DNA of 19,881 nucleotides from Mageeibacillus sp. UBA1243 (GTDB taxonomy: Bacteria > Bacillota > Clostridia > UBA1212). The DNA lies in NCBI GenBank assembly GCA_002308595.1, contig DBWH01000055.1:610-20490 (forward strand), written 5' to 3'. Shown here piece after piece: positions 1-6,959 of this stretch. Made by a program: the position numbers and the translations under genes. Under the pieces are notes generated by a model. The model made no database searches. It saw only the letters and a program-made list of their open reading frames with translations, and was not told where the DNA came from. The first letter of the stretch is position 1, and each line of letters begins with the position of its first letter.

Positions 1-633
1 GTCGCGGAGCCTGTCAATAATTGTACCCGTGATGTTTTCGAGCGAGAGAGCGTATTTAATCTCTTCGGCGCACTGAGAGGCGCGGCCGGAGCGGTTCTCC
101 TCGATTGCAATCTTGAGATTTTTGAATCTGTTTCTCGTGTCGTGGAAGCCCGGAATGACTTCGCAGAGCTTTGACGCGTCAAAATCGGCAAGCATTCTCT
201 GGAAATCCGCAAGAGCGCCGCCTGCCTGGACGTATGTCCTTGGCGTCACCTCCACAACGTCGAGGTTGACCGAGTTGGGAAGGAAAAGGTAGCAGCGCCA
301 GTAGAAACCTTCGCTGTCGATGTAGTAAACCTTGTCCTGAACCGACTTCATGAGCGTCAGAGTGTTGGTCTTCGGGTCCTTGCCGGCTGCGATTGCGGTC
401 TTGGCGGCAAATTCGGTCACAAGCATTATGTTGTTCATGAGGCCGACCGGGTCCTTGAAGATGGTCGTGTTGATCCTCTGGAAAATGTAGTGACCGCGGT
501 AGGTGCCCGCAAGAGACCTGTCCCTGACCTCGAAGGTCTGATTGATATGGCCGCTTTCAATCTTGGTTATTTCGAGCGCGTCATAATCTTCGATATCAGT
601 GTAGAAACCTTTGATGACATCAATTGTAAGCAT
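1..633 (-). CDS. NahK-like anomeric sugar kinase (APH/phosphotransferase fold), C-terminal part missing
   Basis: The reading frame is open from an ATG at 633 to the left edge of the window, giving 211 residues without a stop. The N-terminus reads MLTIDVIKGFYTDIEDYDAL, followed by GHINQTFEV (about residues 28-36), YIFQRINTTIFKDP and LMNNIMLVTEF. This pattern is typical of N-acetylhexosamine 1-kinases (NahK) and relatives with the aminoglycoside phosphotransferase fold. GHINxTF is the nucleotide-binding loop region, and QRIN.xIFKxPxxLMxNI is a family signature I recognise. The catalytic HxD and metal-binding segments would lie beyond the window, so activity cannot be judged. The start overlaps the end of the GH129-like gene by 14 bp, with a GGAGG about 15 nt upstream, so translational coupling is likely. 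NahK phosphorylates GlcNAc or GalNAc at C1 in the cytoplasm, which fits the two upstream hexosaminidase-like genes. Another phosphotransferase of the same fold remains possible. Confidence 0.75.
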   Translation of the reverse strand, partial: MLTIDVIKGFYTDIEDYDALEITKIESGHINQTFEVRDRSLAGTYRGHYIFQRINTTIFKDPVGLMNNIMLVTEFAAKTAIAAGKDPKTNTLTLMKSVQDKVYYIDSEGFYWRCYLFLPNSVNLDVVEVTPRTYVQAGGALADFQRMLADFDASKLCEVIPGFHDTRNRFKNLKIAIEENRSGRASQCAEEIKYALSLENITGTIIDRLRD

Positions 634-2476
634 GGCTAATTTTAAATTCCTCCGTATCAAAATCAACTGTTATTTCGGTGCCGCCCTCGAAGACAGTGCG
701 CTGCCTGCGCGGGTTACCGCCAATGAATTCATGCGAGATAAGTTCTTTATCCCAGACCTCGGCCTGAAGGTCGAGAGCGATGTGTGCAAGTCTTATGCCT
801 TCCTCGGATGCGCCCGGGCCGACGTAAACGGTGCCGCCCGTAAGAAGCGCGTAAAGGAAGCCGCTGTCCGTTATCGGTATGTGCCAGCCGCCTTTGGAGC
901 CGATTCCGAACCACGGAATCACCAGACACTCGTGGTAGACCAGCGAGAAGAGCGGTATCGGAATGCCTACAGACTTTCCGGTCATTGATGAGAGCTCGTC
1001 AACGGCAAGCGGCGCGTGGTGGCAGAGCACTATCGAAGGGAGCACGCAGTCGACAGCTTCCTCCGAAGAAGTGATTATACCCTTTTTATTCAGGAAATCA
1101 AAGCATTCGCGGCGGTATTTTACGCAATCCCGCCTTGTAACCGTATGTTTTTCGTTAAAACACTCGTCAAGGTCGACGACCGAGAACACGTCAAGGTACG
1201 TTCCGTCAATCTTAATCCCCAGCTCGTCAAACTTTTTGTAGTTTCTCCTAACGTACTGCGGGCAGAGCTCGGGGCACATGAAAGTCTGCGGACCGCCGCA
1301 CCACACGTTGTAGAGCTCATAGTTTCCGAACTCGTCAACGGCGACGTTGTCCATGTCAAACGACTCCGCCTCAAAGTAGTAGTCCCTGTACTGGTCATGA
1401 ATTCCGAACTTATAGCCAAGGTCACGGCACCTGTCCGAAAGCTCCTTCATGCCCTCCGTTCCGCCTGCTTCGGGGCAGGGCGGGAAAAGGTCCGGGTGGA
1501 GCCTGTCGTATCCTTTGTTTCCCCAGCCGTCAAGGTGAAGGTAAACCTTCTCAAAACCCTCTTTCTTCATGCGCTGAAGTTTTTTGGCGATTTCGGAGAA
1601 TTTTACCACCCAGGTATTGTTCTCGGGCTTCTCCTTGTTGTAGGCCTCGGAGCCTTCGTGAATCATGGTCGCAATGCCGTCGTGGAAAATAGGCGTACCG
1701 ATGAGGTAGCGTGCATTCGGGTTTGCCTCAAACTTCTGCTTAAGGGTCACAAAGTCGCCGTGCTCGCAGACAAATTTTCTGTAAATTTTCGCAAAAACGT
1801 TGTAGTCGGCGTTCTTCGGGAAACGGTAGCTGAGCTTCCTCTTATCGTGTGCCGTGAAGTGACCGAGCGACGGCCGCCAATAAGGTACGAGCGTCGTGTC
1901 TCCGCAAGGAATGTGGTCAACGAAGCAGCAGGCGTCCCAGGGCGTCTCGAATATCATCATGCAGCCCGAGCCGTTCCTGACCTGGCCCGCGAAAGGCATG
2001 TAATAGTCTCTCGAAAGCATGCGCCACTCCTGGAAGTTGGGCACCTTGCCGTCCCACTTGGCGGGAAGAAGCACGCCGTACATCTTGGGCAGAACCGTGC
2101 AGCCGTTGTCGGTGTTAAACTCGAGCGGCGCCGGCCAGTAAACAAACGAAATGTCGGACGAAATATCGCCTCTCACGAAAAACTCGCAGTGGAGCGTGTC
2201 GTCAGACCTCTCAACAAAAACGTAAGTGACAACGACAATGCCGCTCTCCTCAAAAGTGTAGCTTGCCCTGACACCCGAAACCGTTCCCGTTTCGTATCCG
2301 GAAGACTCGCACTTTGCGTCTTTAAACAAAAGATTTCCGAATTTTTTCGAAACAATGCGCGGGTCGCAGCCTTCCTTCGTGCGCCAGACCTCGGCTCCGT
2401 TTGCGGCTGATACCGCCAATGCATCAGGATCATAACTTACGGTCAGACCTTCTGATTTCAATGAATAAACTGCCAT
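620..2476 (-). CDS. GH129-like glycoside hydrolase, candidate cytoplasmic alpha-N-acetylgalactosaminidase
   Basis: This 618-residue protein has no signal peptide, so it is probably cytoplasmic. It has an N-terminal beta-rich region (about 1-245) and a TIM-barrel-like catalytic region. Visible landmarks are VYLHLDGWG (311-319), GYDRLHPDLFPP, GIHDQYRDYY (358-367), TYLDVF with D429, and SSEEAVD with E472. D429 and E472 are 43 residues apart. From memory, this equals the spacing of the nucleophile and acid/base pair (D435/E478) in bifidobacterial NagBb of GH129, and the total length is also close. GH129 releases alpha-linked GalNAc, for example from Tn antigen. The start is the ATG at 2476, preceded by AGAGGAGA at good spacing; the stop of the upstream GH123-like gene overlaps this ribosome site region (16-bp gap). 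The GH101 or DUF5696 groups are structural relatives and the main alternatives. The family call is by motif only; substrate is inferred from motifs and neighbours. Confidence 0.72.
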   Translation of the reverse strand: MAVYSLKSEGLTVSYDPDALAVSAANGAEVWRTKEGCDPRIVSKKFGNLLFKDAKCESSGYETGTVSGVRASYTFEESGIVVVTYVFVERSDDTLHCEFFVRGDISSDISFVYWPAPLEFNTDNGCTVLPKMYGVLLPAKWDGKVPNFQEWRMLSRDYYMPFAGQVRNGSGCMMIFETPWDACCFVDHIPCGDTTLVPYWRPSLGHFTAHDKRKLSYRFPKNADYNVFAKIYRKFVCEHGDFVTLKQKFEANPNARYLIGTPIFHDGIATMIHEGSEAYNKEKPENNTWVVKFSEIAKKLQRMKKEGFEKVYLHLDGWGNKGYDRLHPDLFPPCPEAGGTEGMKELSDRCRDLGYKFGIHDQYRDYYFEAESFDMDNVAVDEFGNYELYNVWCGGPQTFMCPELCPQYVRRNYKKFDELGIKIDGTYLDVFSVVDLDECFNEKHTVTRRDCVKYRRECFDFLNKKGIITSSEEAVDCVLPSIVLCHHAPLAVDELSSMTGKSVGIPIPLFSLVYHECLVIPWFGIGSKGGWHIPITDSGFLYALLTGGTVYVGPGASEEGIRLAHIALDLQAEVWDKELISHEFIGGNPRRQRTVFEGGTEITVDFDTEEFKISHAYN

Positions 2477-2492
2477 TTCAAATCTCCTCTTA

Positions 2493-4136
2493 TCAAACGT
2501 GTTTTTTAATCTCTTTATTGATTTTTTCTCTAAGGTTCAGTACGAAGTCTCTCTCGTACGGGAATTTGTTGAATCTTATGGGCTCGATGCCTTCTTCAAT
2601 GAGCGCGAGCACCTTTTCGCGGCCGATCAGACTTTCAAGAAGTGCGAGCGCTCTCCTGTCCTGAAGCCCCTCAAAGAACACAACCTCGCGAATCGACGGA
2701 AGCGGTGTCTCCTCGCGCCCCGGGTATACCGAAAACGTGTCGCCGGAAGGAACGAAGCCGTCGCCGTCCGTTGAAACGAACGGGTTGATCTTCGTGAACG
2801 AAAGGAAAGAGTTGTAGAAATTGTAGCCCCACTGGAGGAAGCCTTTGATGTCAAACTTCCAGAACTGGAAGCCTATTGCCCTGTTCCTTGCGGAGGGCAT
2901 TGAAAAGAACCTGTTTGATACGCCGTCCCACTGGCCGCAGCAGTAGTAAGTCCAAAGGCCCTTTACGTTGTGCTCGATGAAAGGCTCGATGTGGTCGTTT
3001 GCGGGAATCGGTATGTCGCAGACTCCCTGCTCGTAGTAGTCGTAGTCCGAGAGCGCGTCCATGATCGGCCTGCCGCCAATGAGAGGCTTCACGACAGCCG
3101 CGAGCTTTCCGTAGTGCTCGATTACGTCGCGGAAGGGCTCGTCGGATATGTGGAAGAAGCACCTGTCAAGCCGCTTCTTCGCCTTGAGATACGCAACGAG
3201 CGCGGGCAGAAATTCCCGCAGAAATGCGATATATTCGTCACTGTCTGCATCGTTTTCCCAGCCGAATATCCTCTGATATTTACCGTCCTTTGTCGCCCAG
3301 ACCTGGGGGCACTTGGCGGCACCCCACTGAGAGAAGAGGTGGTTGATCTCAAAGTATTTGATGCCGGCCTTCTCGCAGACTGTTATCCATTTGCCGAGGC
3401 GTGAGAAGTCGAACGTGTAGTGACCGTTTTCGTATGAAATCTTTGCGAGCTGGACGTTTGTCCTGTAGATGGACGGGAACGTGTCAAGCTCAGGCGAGAG
3501 CACAGGGGTGAGAATCATGTTCTGGCCGTAGCGGGCTGCATTGGCGGCAAAATCGCTTATGATTTTCCAGAGCCTTCTGTCGTAGTCGCCGGTGAGGTAG
3601 TAGTCCCTCAGGCAGTCGACGTGGAACCACTGCGTGAATATGAAATCGTTTTCGGGAAGGTCAGCGCCGATTATCTCGCACTCAACGCCTATGCGGAGCA
3701 CGCCGTCGGGCGACTCAAGCGTAAACGTGATAGGGTATTTTCCCGCGGCAAATTTTCCCGCAGGCTCAACTTCGACCCAGACAGCGTTTAAAATGTCGCT
3801 CTTAAGGAGCCTCTCGCCGGGCGCCATAGGTTCAAGCACGTCGGGAAAAAGGCCCGGCGTCGTTTTTTCAAAATACGGGTCGGAAAGATTGTCCCTGACG
3901 GGGTGGTCGCACGGCACGTTGCGCACCTTGTAAAGCTTTATCGAGTCCCTGAGAGGCGATTCGATTCCGATGTTGGTCGGACTTGATGCAAGACTGAGAC
4001 CGGGGTCCGAGTCGTAACAGATCTGAAATGAGTAGCGCTCGTTCCTCAGCATCGAAAACGACTTCAGTTCTTTGAAGTCGGATGTCTTCCTCTCGGGGAA
4101 GCATTTGTCGAGCGATGATACAATTTTGTAAACCAT
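2493..4136 (-). CDS. GH123-like (DUF4091) glycoside hydrolase, candidate beta-N-acetylgalactosaminidase
   Basis: I place the start at the ATG at 4136 (MVYKIVSSLD...), 547 residues, because AAGGAGA sits just upstream. A longer frame from 4229 would run through the promoter and is rejected. The N-terminal half (1-160) is a beta-sandwich-like region. The C-terminal part resembles the GH123 catalytic domain (formerly DUF4091): FIFTQWFHVDCL (165-176), YFEINHLFSQWG (261-272) and, most telling, CFFHISDEP (326-334) with the adjacent D332-E333 pair. In GH123 such a D-E pair stabilises the 2-acetamido group and acts as acid/base in substrate-assisted hydrolysis of beta-GalNAc. WTYYCCGQW (395-403) and RAIGFQFWKF (419-428) also fit the family. 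There is no signal peptide. It is first in an operon with the GH129-like and kinase genes. The family call is fairly secure; beta-GalNAc specificity is inferred. Confidence 0.78.
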   Translation of the reverse strand: MVYKIVSSLDKCFPERKTSDFKELKSFSMLRNERYSFQICYDSDPGLSLASSPTNIGIESPLRDSIKLYKVRNVPCDHPVRDNLSDPYFEKTTPGLFPDVLEPMAPGERLLKSDILNAVWVEVEPAGKFAAGKYPITFTLESPDGVLRIGVECEIIGADLPENDFIFTQWFHVDCLRDYYLTGDYDRRLWKIISDFAANAARYGQNMILTPVLSPELDTFPSIYRTNVQLAKISYENGHYTFDFSRLGKWITVCEKAGIKYFEINHLFSQWGAAKCPQVWATKDGKYQRIFGWENDADSDEYIAFLREFLPALVAYLKAKKRLDRCFFHISDEPFRDVIEHYGKLAAVVKPLIGGRPIMDALSDYDYYEQGVCDIPIPANDHIEPFIEHNVKGLWTYYCCGQWDGVSNRFFSMPSARNRAIGFQFWKFDIKGFLQWGYNFYNSFLSFTKINPFVSTDGDGFVPSGDTFSVYPGREETPLPSIREVVFFEGLQDRRALALLESLIGREKVLALIEEGIEPIRFNKFPYERDFVLNLREKINKEIKKHV

Positions 4137-4173
4137 AGGAAGTCTCCTTAGGATAGGTGTAATCGGCGGTTTC

Positions 4174-4202
4174 ATTTTATCAGATAACACGCACGGACGC
4201 AA
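4174..4202 (-). promoter_or_regulatory. Promoter of the GalNAc-type operon, with small inverted repeat on the -10
   Basis: Read on the minus strand, TTGCGT (4202-4197) and TAAAAT (4179-4174) are separated by exactly 17 bp, giving a start near 4167 and a leader of about 30 nt before the ATG at 4136. An 11-bp perfect inverted repeat, TTATC-A-GATAA (4177-4187), overlaps the -10 edge and could be a repressor half-site pair. The -35 box is weak (3 of 6 consensus bases), so activation may be needed. Confidence 0.6.
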
Positions 4203-4222
4203 CGAAAAACAACTCCTTCGGC

Positions 4223-4254
4223 AGCGCAAAATAGCCCCTTTTTGTATGCCTTTT
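4223..4254. repeat. Intergenic module AGCGCAAAAT-N12-TATGCCTTTT, shared with 19195-19222
   Basis: The 10-mers AGCGCAAAAT (4223-4232) and TATGCCTTTT (4245-4254) recur in the same order and orientation at 19195-19204 and 19213-19222, with spacers of 12 and 8 nt. Both copies lie upstream of minus-strand genes. Function unknown. Confidence 0.45.
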
Positions 4255-4282
4255 CGAGTGCAGGGAAAAGGGCGAAAAAAAC

Positions 4283-4293
4283 ACCGCCAATGC
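4283..4293 (+). repeat. Intergenic copy of the ACCGCCAATGC motif
   Basis: This 11-mer occurs in all three promoter-bearing intergenic regions (here, 14880-14890 and 19172-19182). Its 9-base core CCGCCAATG is found 12 times in the window. Here it lies between the divergent promoters, about 22 bp upstream of the plus-strand -35 box. Confidence 0.6.
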
Positions 4294-4314
4294 CCCTGAT
4301 TTTTCTTTTAATAC

Positions 4315-4343
4315 TTGAAAAAGGAAGGCGGGAGCGGTAAAAT
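4315..4343 (+). promoter_or_regulatory. Promoter of the lipoprotein/regulator operon
   Basis: TTGAAA (4315-4320) and TAAAAT (4338-4343) are separated by 17 bp, a good sigma-A-type promoter. The -10 box lies in the left arm of the 37-bp palindrome, and the expected start (about 4350) is at its centre, as expected for a repressor-controlled promoter. Confidence 0.65.
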
Positions 4344-4370
4344 ATGTGCACGGTGCACAAATTTTACCGC
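4334..4370. promoter_or_regulatory. 37-bp near-perfect palindromic operator-like site
   Basis: The arms are GCGGTAAAAT (4334-4343) and ATTTTACCGC (4361-4370), around the core TGTGCACGGTGCACA (4345-4359). Only one symmetric pair mismatches (A4344/A4360), and the centre is G4352. It covers the -10 box and start site of the plus-strand promoter. No T-run follows, so a terminator is unlikely. The cognate regulator is unknown; the PucR/CdaR-type gene at 6956 is one candidate. Confidence 0.7.
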
Positions 4371-4412
4371 GCAAACAGGCCGGACAGGGGTCGGCCGGAA
4401 GAAGGGGATAGG

Positions 4413-5072
4413 ATGAAGAGGATTGTTCTTTTGGTATTGGCGATTTCGACAGCTGCTTTTTTTGCGTCGTGCGGCGCGTCCTCCGGCAGCCGGAAGGGCG
4501 AAACTGAAACCGGTGTGACGTCTTCGCCTGCCTCGACGGCGGAACCCGAAACGGAAAGCCCTGACGTCACCGAAGAACCTGCGCCGACCGCGACTCCGGC
4601 AGCAAGAAAACTTGTTAACGCAGTCAGCGAAAAGACCGTCACGGCGGACTACAGCGAAAAAAGCGAAACCGTCGGCGACCCTGCCGCGATTGTGGACGGG
4701 GACGAGACAACGAGATGGAGCGGCTTTGATCTGGGAAGACCGAACTGGGCAAAGAACCTGCACCATGAGATTACTATTGACCTTGGCGGCAGATACGAGC
4801 TCAGGGACTTTTACATAATCTGGGAGACGCTCACGGGCTTTTATAGCATACAGGTGTGTGAGGACGGAACGGATTGGACGACTGTCTACGAGTACGACGA
4901 CGTTATGATGAAGGCGACACCTCTCATTGACGAGGGCGTGTTCCCGAAGGCGACGTTTGCGACAATGATAAGGATCGTCACCGGATTTCCGGAAGGCGAG
5001 AAGTGCGAGCAGTACCCTTACTGCAGTATTTACGAGTTTGAGGCCTACGGATACGAGGCGGACGCGGAATAA
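4413..5072 (+). CDS. Lipoprotein with F5/8 type C (CBM32-like) domain
   Basis: I use the ATG at 4413 (219 residues), preceded by GAAGGGG. An upstream in-frame ATG at 4344 lies inside the operator palindrome and is rejected. The N-terminus MKRIVLLVLAISTAAFFASC is a lipoprotein signal with the lipidated cysteine at C20. Next comes a Ser/Thr/Pro/Glu-rich linker (21-66) typical of cell-surface tethering. Residues 67-215 look like a discoidin/F5-8C sandwich: AIVDGDETTRWSG, HHEITIDLGGRYELRDFYIIW and YSIQVCEDGTDWTTVYEY. CBM32 members of this fold often bind galactose, GalNAc or other terminal sugars. No catalytic domain is present, so a binding role at the outer face of the membrane is inferred. It is the first gene of its operon, with 12 nt to the next start. 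Confidence 0.8.
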   Translation: MKRIVLLVLAISTAAFFASCGASSGSRKGETETGVTSSPASTAEPETESPDVTEEPAPTATPAARKLVNAVSEKTVTADYSEKSETVGDPAAIVDGDETTRWSGFDLGRPNWAKNLHHEITIDLGGRYELRDFYIIWETLTGFYSIQVCEDGTDWTTVYEYDDVMMKATPLIDEGVFPKATFATMIRIVTGFPEGEKCEQYPYCSIYEFEAYGYEADAE

Positions 5073-5084
5073 ATCGGAGTGCTG

Positions 5085-6959
5085 ATGACGGTTAATTTGA
5101 GAAGAGTTATAAAAATAGCGGCTGCGGGGATCGCCGCGGCGTGCGTCATTGGCGTGTTCGGGTGCGCAAAAAAGAAGGCGCCCGCGGACACAAAGTTTCC
5201 GGAAGTGAGCCCGTGCGTCGGCACGGATTACGTTGACGCGAAGGTTTATTATAAGGACGGAAAGACTTCGAACACGGTTGTGGGCATAGACAGGCTCGGA
5301 AGGACGTTTGATGCGGTCTGCGGCGACAAGGCGGACAAGTCAAGGGACGTCGGGATTTTCTACTTTCTCTCGCTCGGACAGCACGAAACTGACACGGTTG
5401 TGAACGTTTCGGAGCTGCTGAAGGAAGAGGACGGGCTTGAGCGGATGTTTCTCGACAAGGACTATCAGTTCGCGGGAAATCCGGCCTACTTCTGGGCTGA
5501 GCCGATTTTCGGTTACTACAACTCGGCGGACACGTGGGTCATAAGAAAGCACCTTGAGATGCTCTCGGCGGCGGGGGTGGATTTCCTCGTCTTTGACGTC
5601 ACCAATGCGGTCACCTACGACACGGTGGCTCTTCGCATCATAAACGAGGTCGTGAAGCTCAAAGAGGCAGGCTGGGACGAGTGCCCGACGCTCGCCTTTT
5701 ACACCGCGTCCTACACCCACAGAATTATAAAGCAGCTTTACGAGGACTACTACAAGTTCGACAAGTATGACAGCGCGTGGTATAAGATTGACGGAAAACC
5801 CCTTATTATAGGGAGAATCGACTATGCGGACGACCTTCTTGAGGCAAGGGGCAGAGGCGATAAATCGTACAAACCCGAGGAGTTCTCGGAGGAGATTCAA
5901 AACTATTTTCATTTTAGAGAGTGCCAGTGGCCGAGCGAGCCTTTCCTCGAAAACGGTTTCCCGTGGATCGAGTGGACGTACCCCGCTGAGGTTCACAACG
6001 GTATTATAAACGTTGCCGTGGCGTCGCACCCGTGTCCGCCAATGTCGGATTCGGTTATCTTCGGAGCCGACAACTGGGGCAGGGGCTGGAACGTCCTCAC
6101 GAAGAAAAACGAGCCCGAAAAGGCCGCTGAGGGGCAGTTCTTCCAGTCGACATGGAACGTGGCGCTCGAGGCGGACCCTGCGATAGTTTTTGTGACGGGA
6201 TGGAACGAATGGGTTGCCGGCAGGCTTGACCACGGCGATACATACATGATGGTTGACCTATGCAACACCGAGTTTTCGCGCGACGCGGAGCCCATGAAGG
6301 GCGGCCATCAGGACAACTTCTACATTCAGCTCGCGGCAAACATCAGGGCCTACAAGAGCGTGCCACTCGGTGACGCCAAGGTCAAAGCGGACGATATCAC
6401 AATCGACATCGGTGTTGATGACAGCAGGTGGGACGGTGCCCATGCGGTCTTTGCTGCCGCCAATATCTCCGCCCGCGGACGCAACAGCTCCGGCGCAGGC
6501 TCGGAAATCAAATACAAAACGGACGCCGTCAGGAACTTCATCACTGAGGTTAAAATCGCGGAGGATTCGGAGAATTACTATTTCAGGATTGAAACCCTTG
6601 GCGATGTCGTGAGAAGAGAGAACGGCGAGACGTCGTGGATGAACATATTCATAGGGACCGGAAGGATTGCCGACAAGGGCTGGGAAGGCTACGAATATGT
6701 CATCGGAAGAAGCGAGAAAGGAAACAAGCTGAGCGTTGAGAAACTCGGAAGCGGCTTCAGCCTGAAAAAGGCGGGAGAGGCTGAGTTTAACGTTATCGGC
6801 AATGCAATGCTGGTGAAACTGCCGAAGAGCATCACCGGCAGCGGAACTTTTTATTTCAAGGTTGCCGACGGCATAGAAAACGAGACAGACATCTCGGACT
6901 ACTACGCGTCGGGCGAGAGCTTCCCCATAGGGGCCCTCAGTTTCAGGTATGCAGGATGA
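5085..6959 (+). CDS. GH99/WbsX-like extracellular lipoprotein with C-terminal beta-sandwich domain
   Basis: The ATG at 5085 is preferred over the GTG at 5079 because CGGAG then lies 5 nt upstream; this gives 624 residues. The signal ends at a lipobox-like VFGC with C27. Residues about 85-430 form a TIM-barrel-like domain: IFGYYNSADTWVIRKHLEML (141-160), AGVDFLVFDVTN (163-174), KPLIIGR (238-244), WIEWTYPAE (294-302) and VFVTGWNEWVAGRLD (368-382). The last motif resembles the NEW segment of GH99-like and WbsX proteins, which points to a glycoside hydrolase or related sugar-active enzyme. Residues about 431-624 (IDIGVDDSRWDGAH..., FRIETLGD, MNIFIGTG) look like a DOMON/CBM9-like sandwich. The exact family and substrate are not recognised. 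It shares an operon with the CBM32-like lipoprotein and overlaps the regulator start by 4 bp. Confidence 0.7.
   Translation: MTVNLRRVIKIAAAGIAAACVIGVFGCAKKKAPADTKFPEVSPCVGTDYVDAKVYYKDGKTSNTVVGIDRLGRTFDAVCGDKADKSRDVGIFYFLSLGQHETDTVVNVSELLKEEDGLERMFLDKDYQFAGNPAYFWAEPIFGYYNSADTWVIRKHLEMLSAAGVDFLVFDVTNAVTYDTVALRIINEVVKLKEAGWDECPTLAFYTASYTHRIIKQLYEDYYKFDKYDSAWYKIDGKPLIIGRIDYADDLLEARGRGDKSYKPEEFSEEIQNYFHFRECQWPSEPFLENGFPWIEWTYPAEVHNGIINVAVASHPCPPMSDSVIFGADNWGRGWNVLTKKNEPEKAAEGQFFQSTWNVALEADPAIVFVTGWNEWVAGRLDHGDTYMMVDLCNTEFSRDAEPMKGGHQDNFYIQLAANIRAYKSVPLGDAKVKADDITIDIGVDDSRWDGAHAVFAAANISARGRNSSGAGSEIKYKTDAVRNFITEVKIAEDSENYYFRIETLGDVVRRENGETSWMNIFIGTGRIADKGWEGYEYVIGRSEKGNKLSVEKLGSGFSLKKAGEAEFNVIGNAMLVKLPKSITGSGTFYFKVADGIENETDISDYYASGESFPIGALSFRYAG

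Noticed and set aside
1016..2410. 464-codon open frame on the plus strand opposite the GH129-like gene
   Set aside because: It mirrors the codon bias of the real minus-strand gene, has no recognisable domain, no convincing ribosome site and a Val/Arg-rich shadow composition.
4334..4370. The 37-bp palindrome as an intrinsic terminator
   Set aside because: No T-run follows on either strand, no gene ends nearby, and it coincides with a good promoter -10 box.
4172..4374. Short minus-strand frames across the divergent promoter region
   Set aside because: They run through the mapped promoter elements and the palindrome, and end just upstream of the well-supported start at 4136.
5340..6233. 297-codon minus-strand frame opposite the GH99-like gene
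   Set aside because: Shadow frame with Arg/Val-rich low-information sequence, while the plus-strand frame has a lipobox and conserved motifs.
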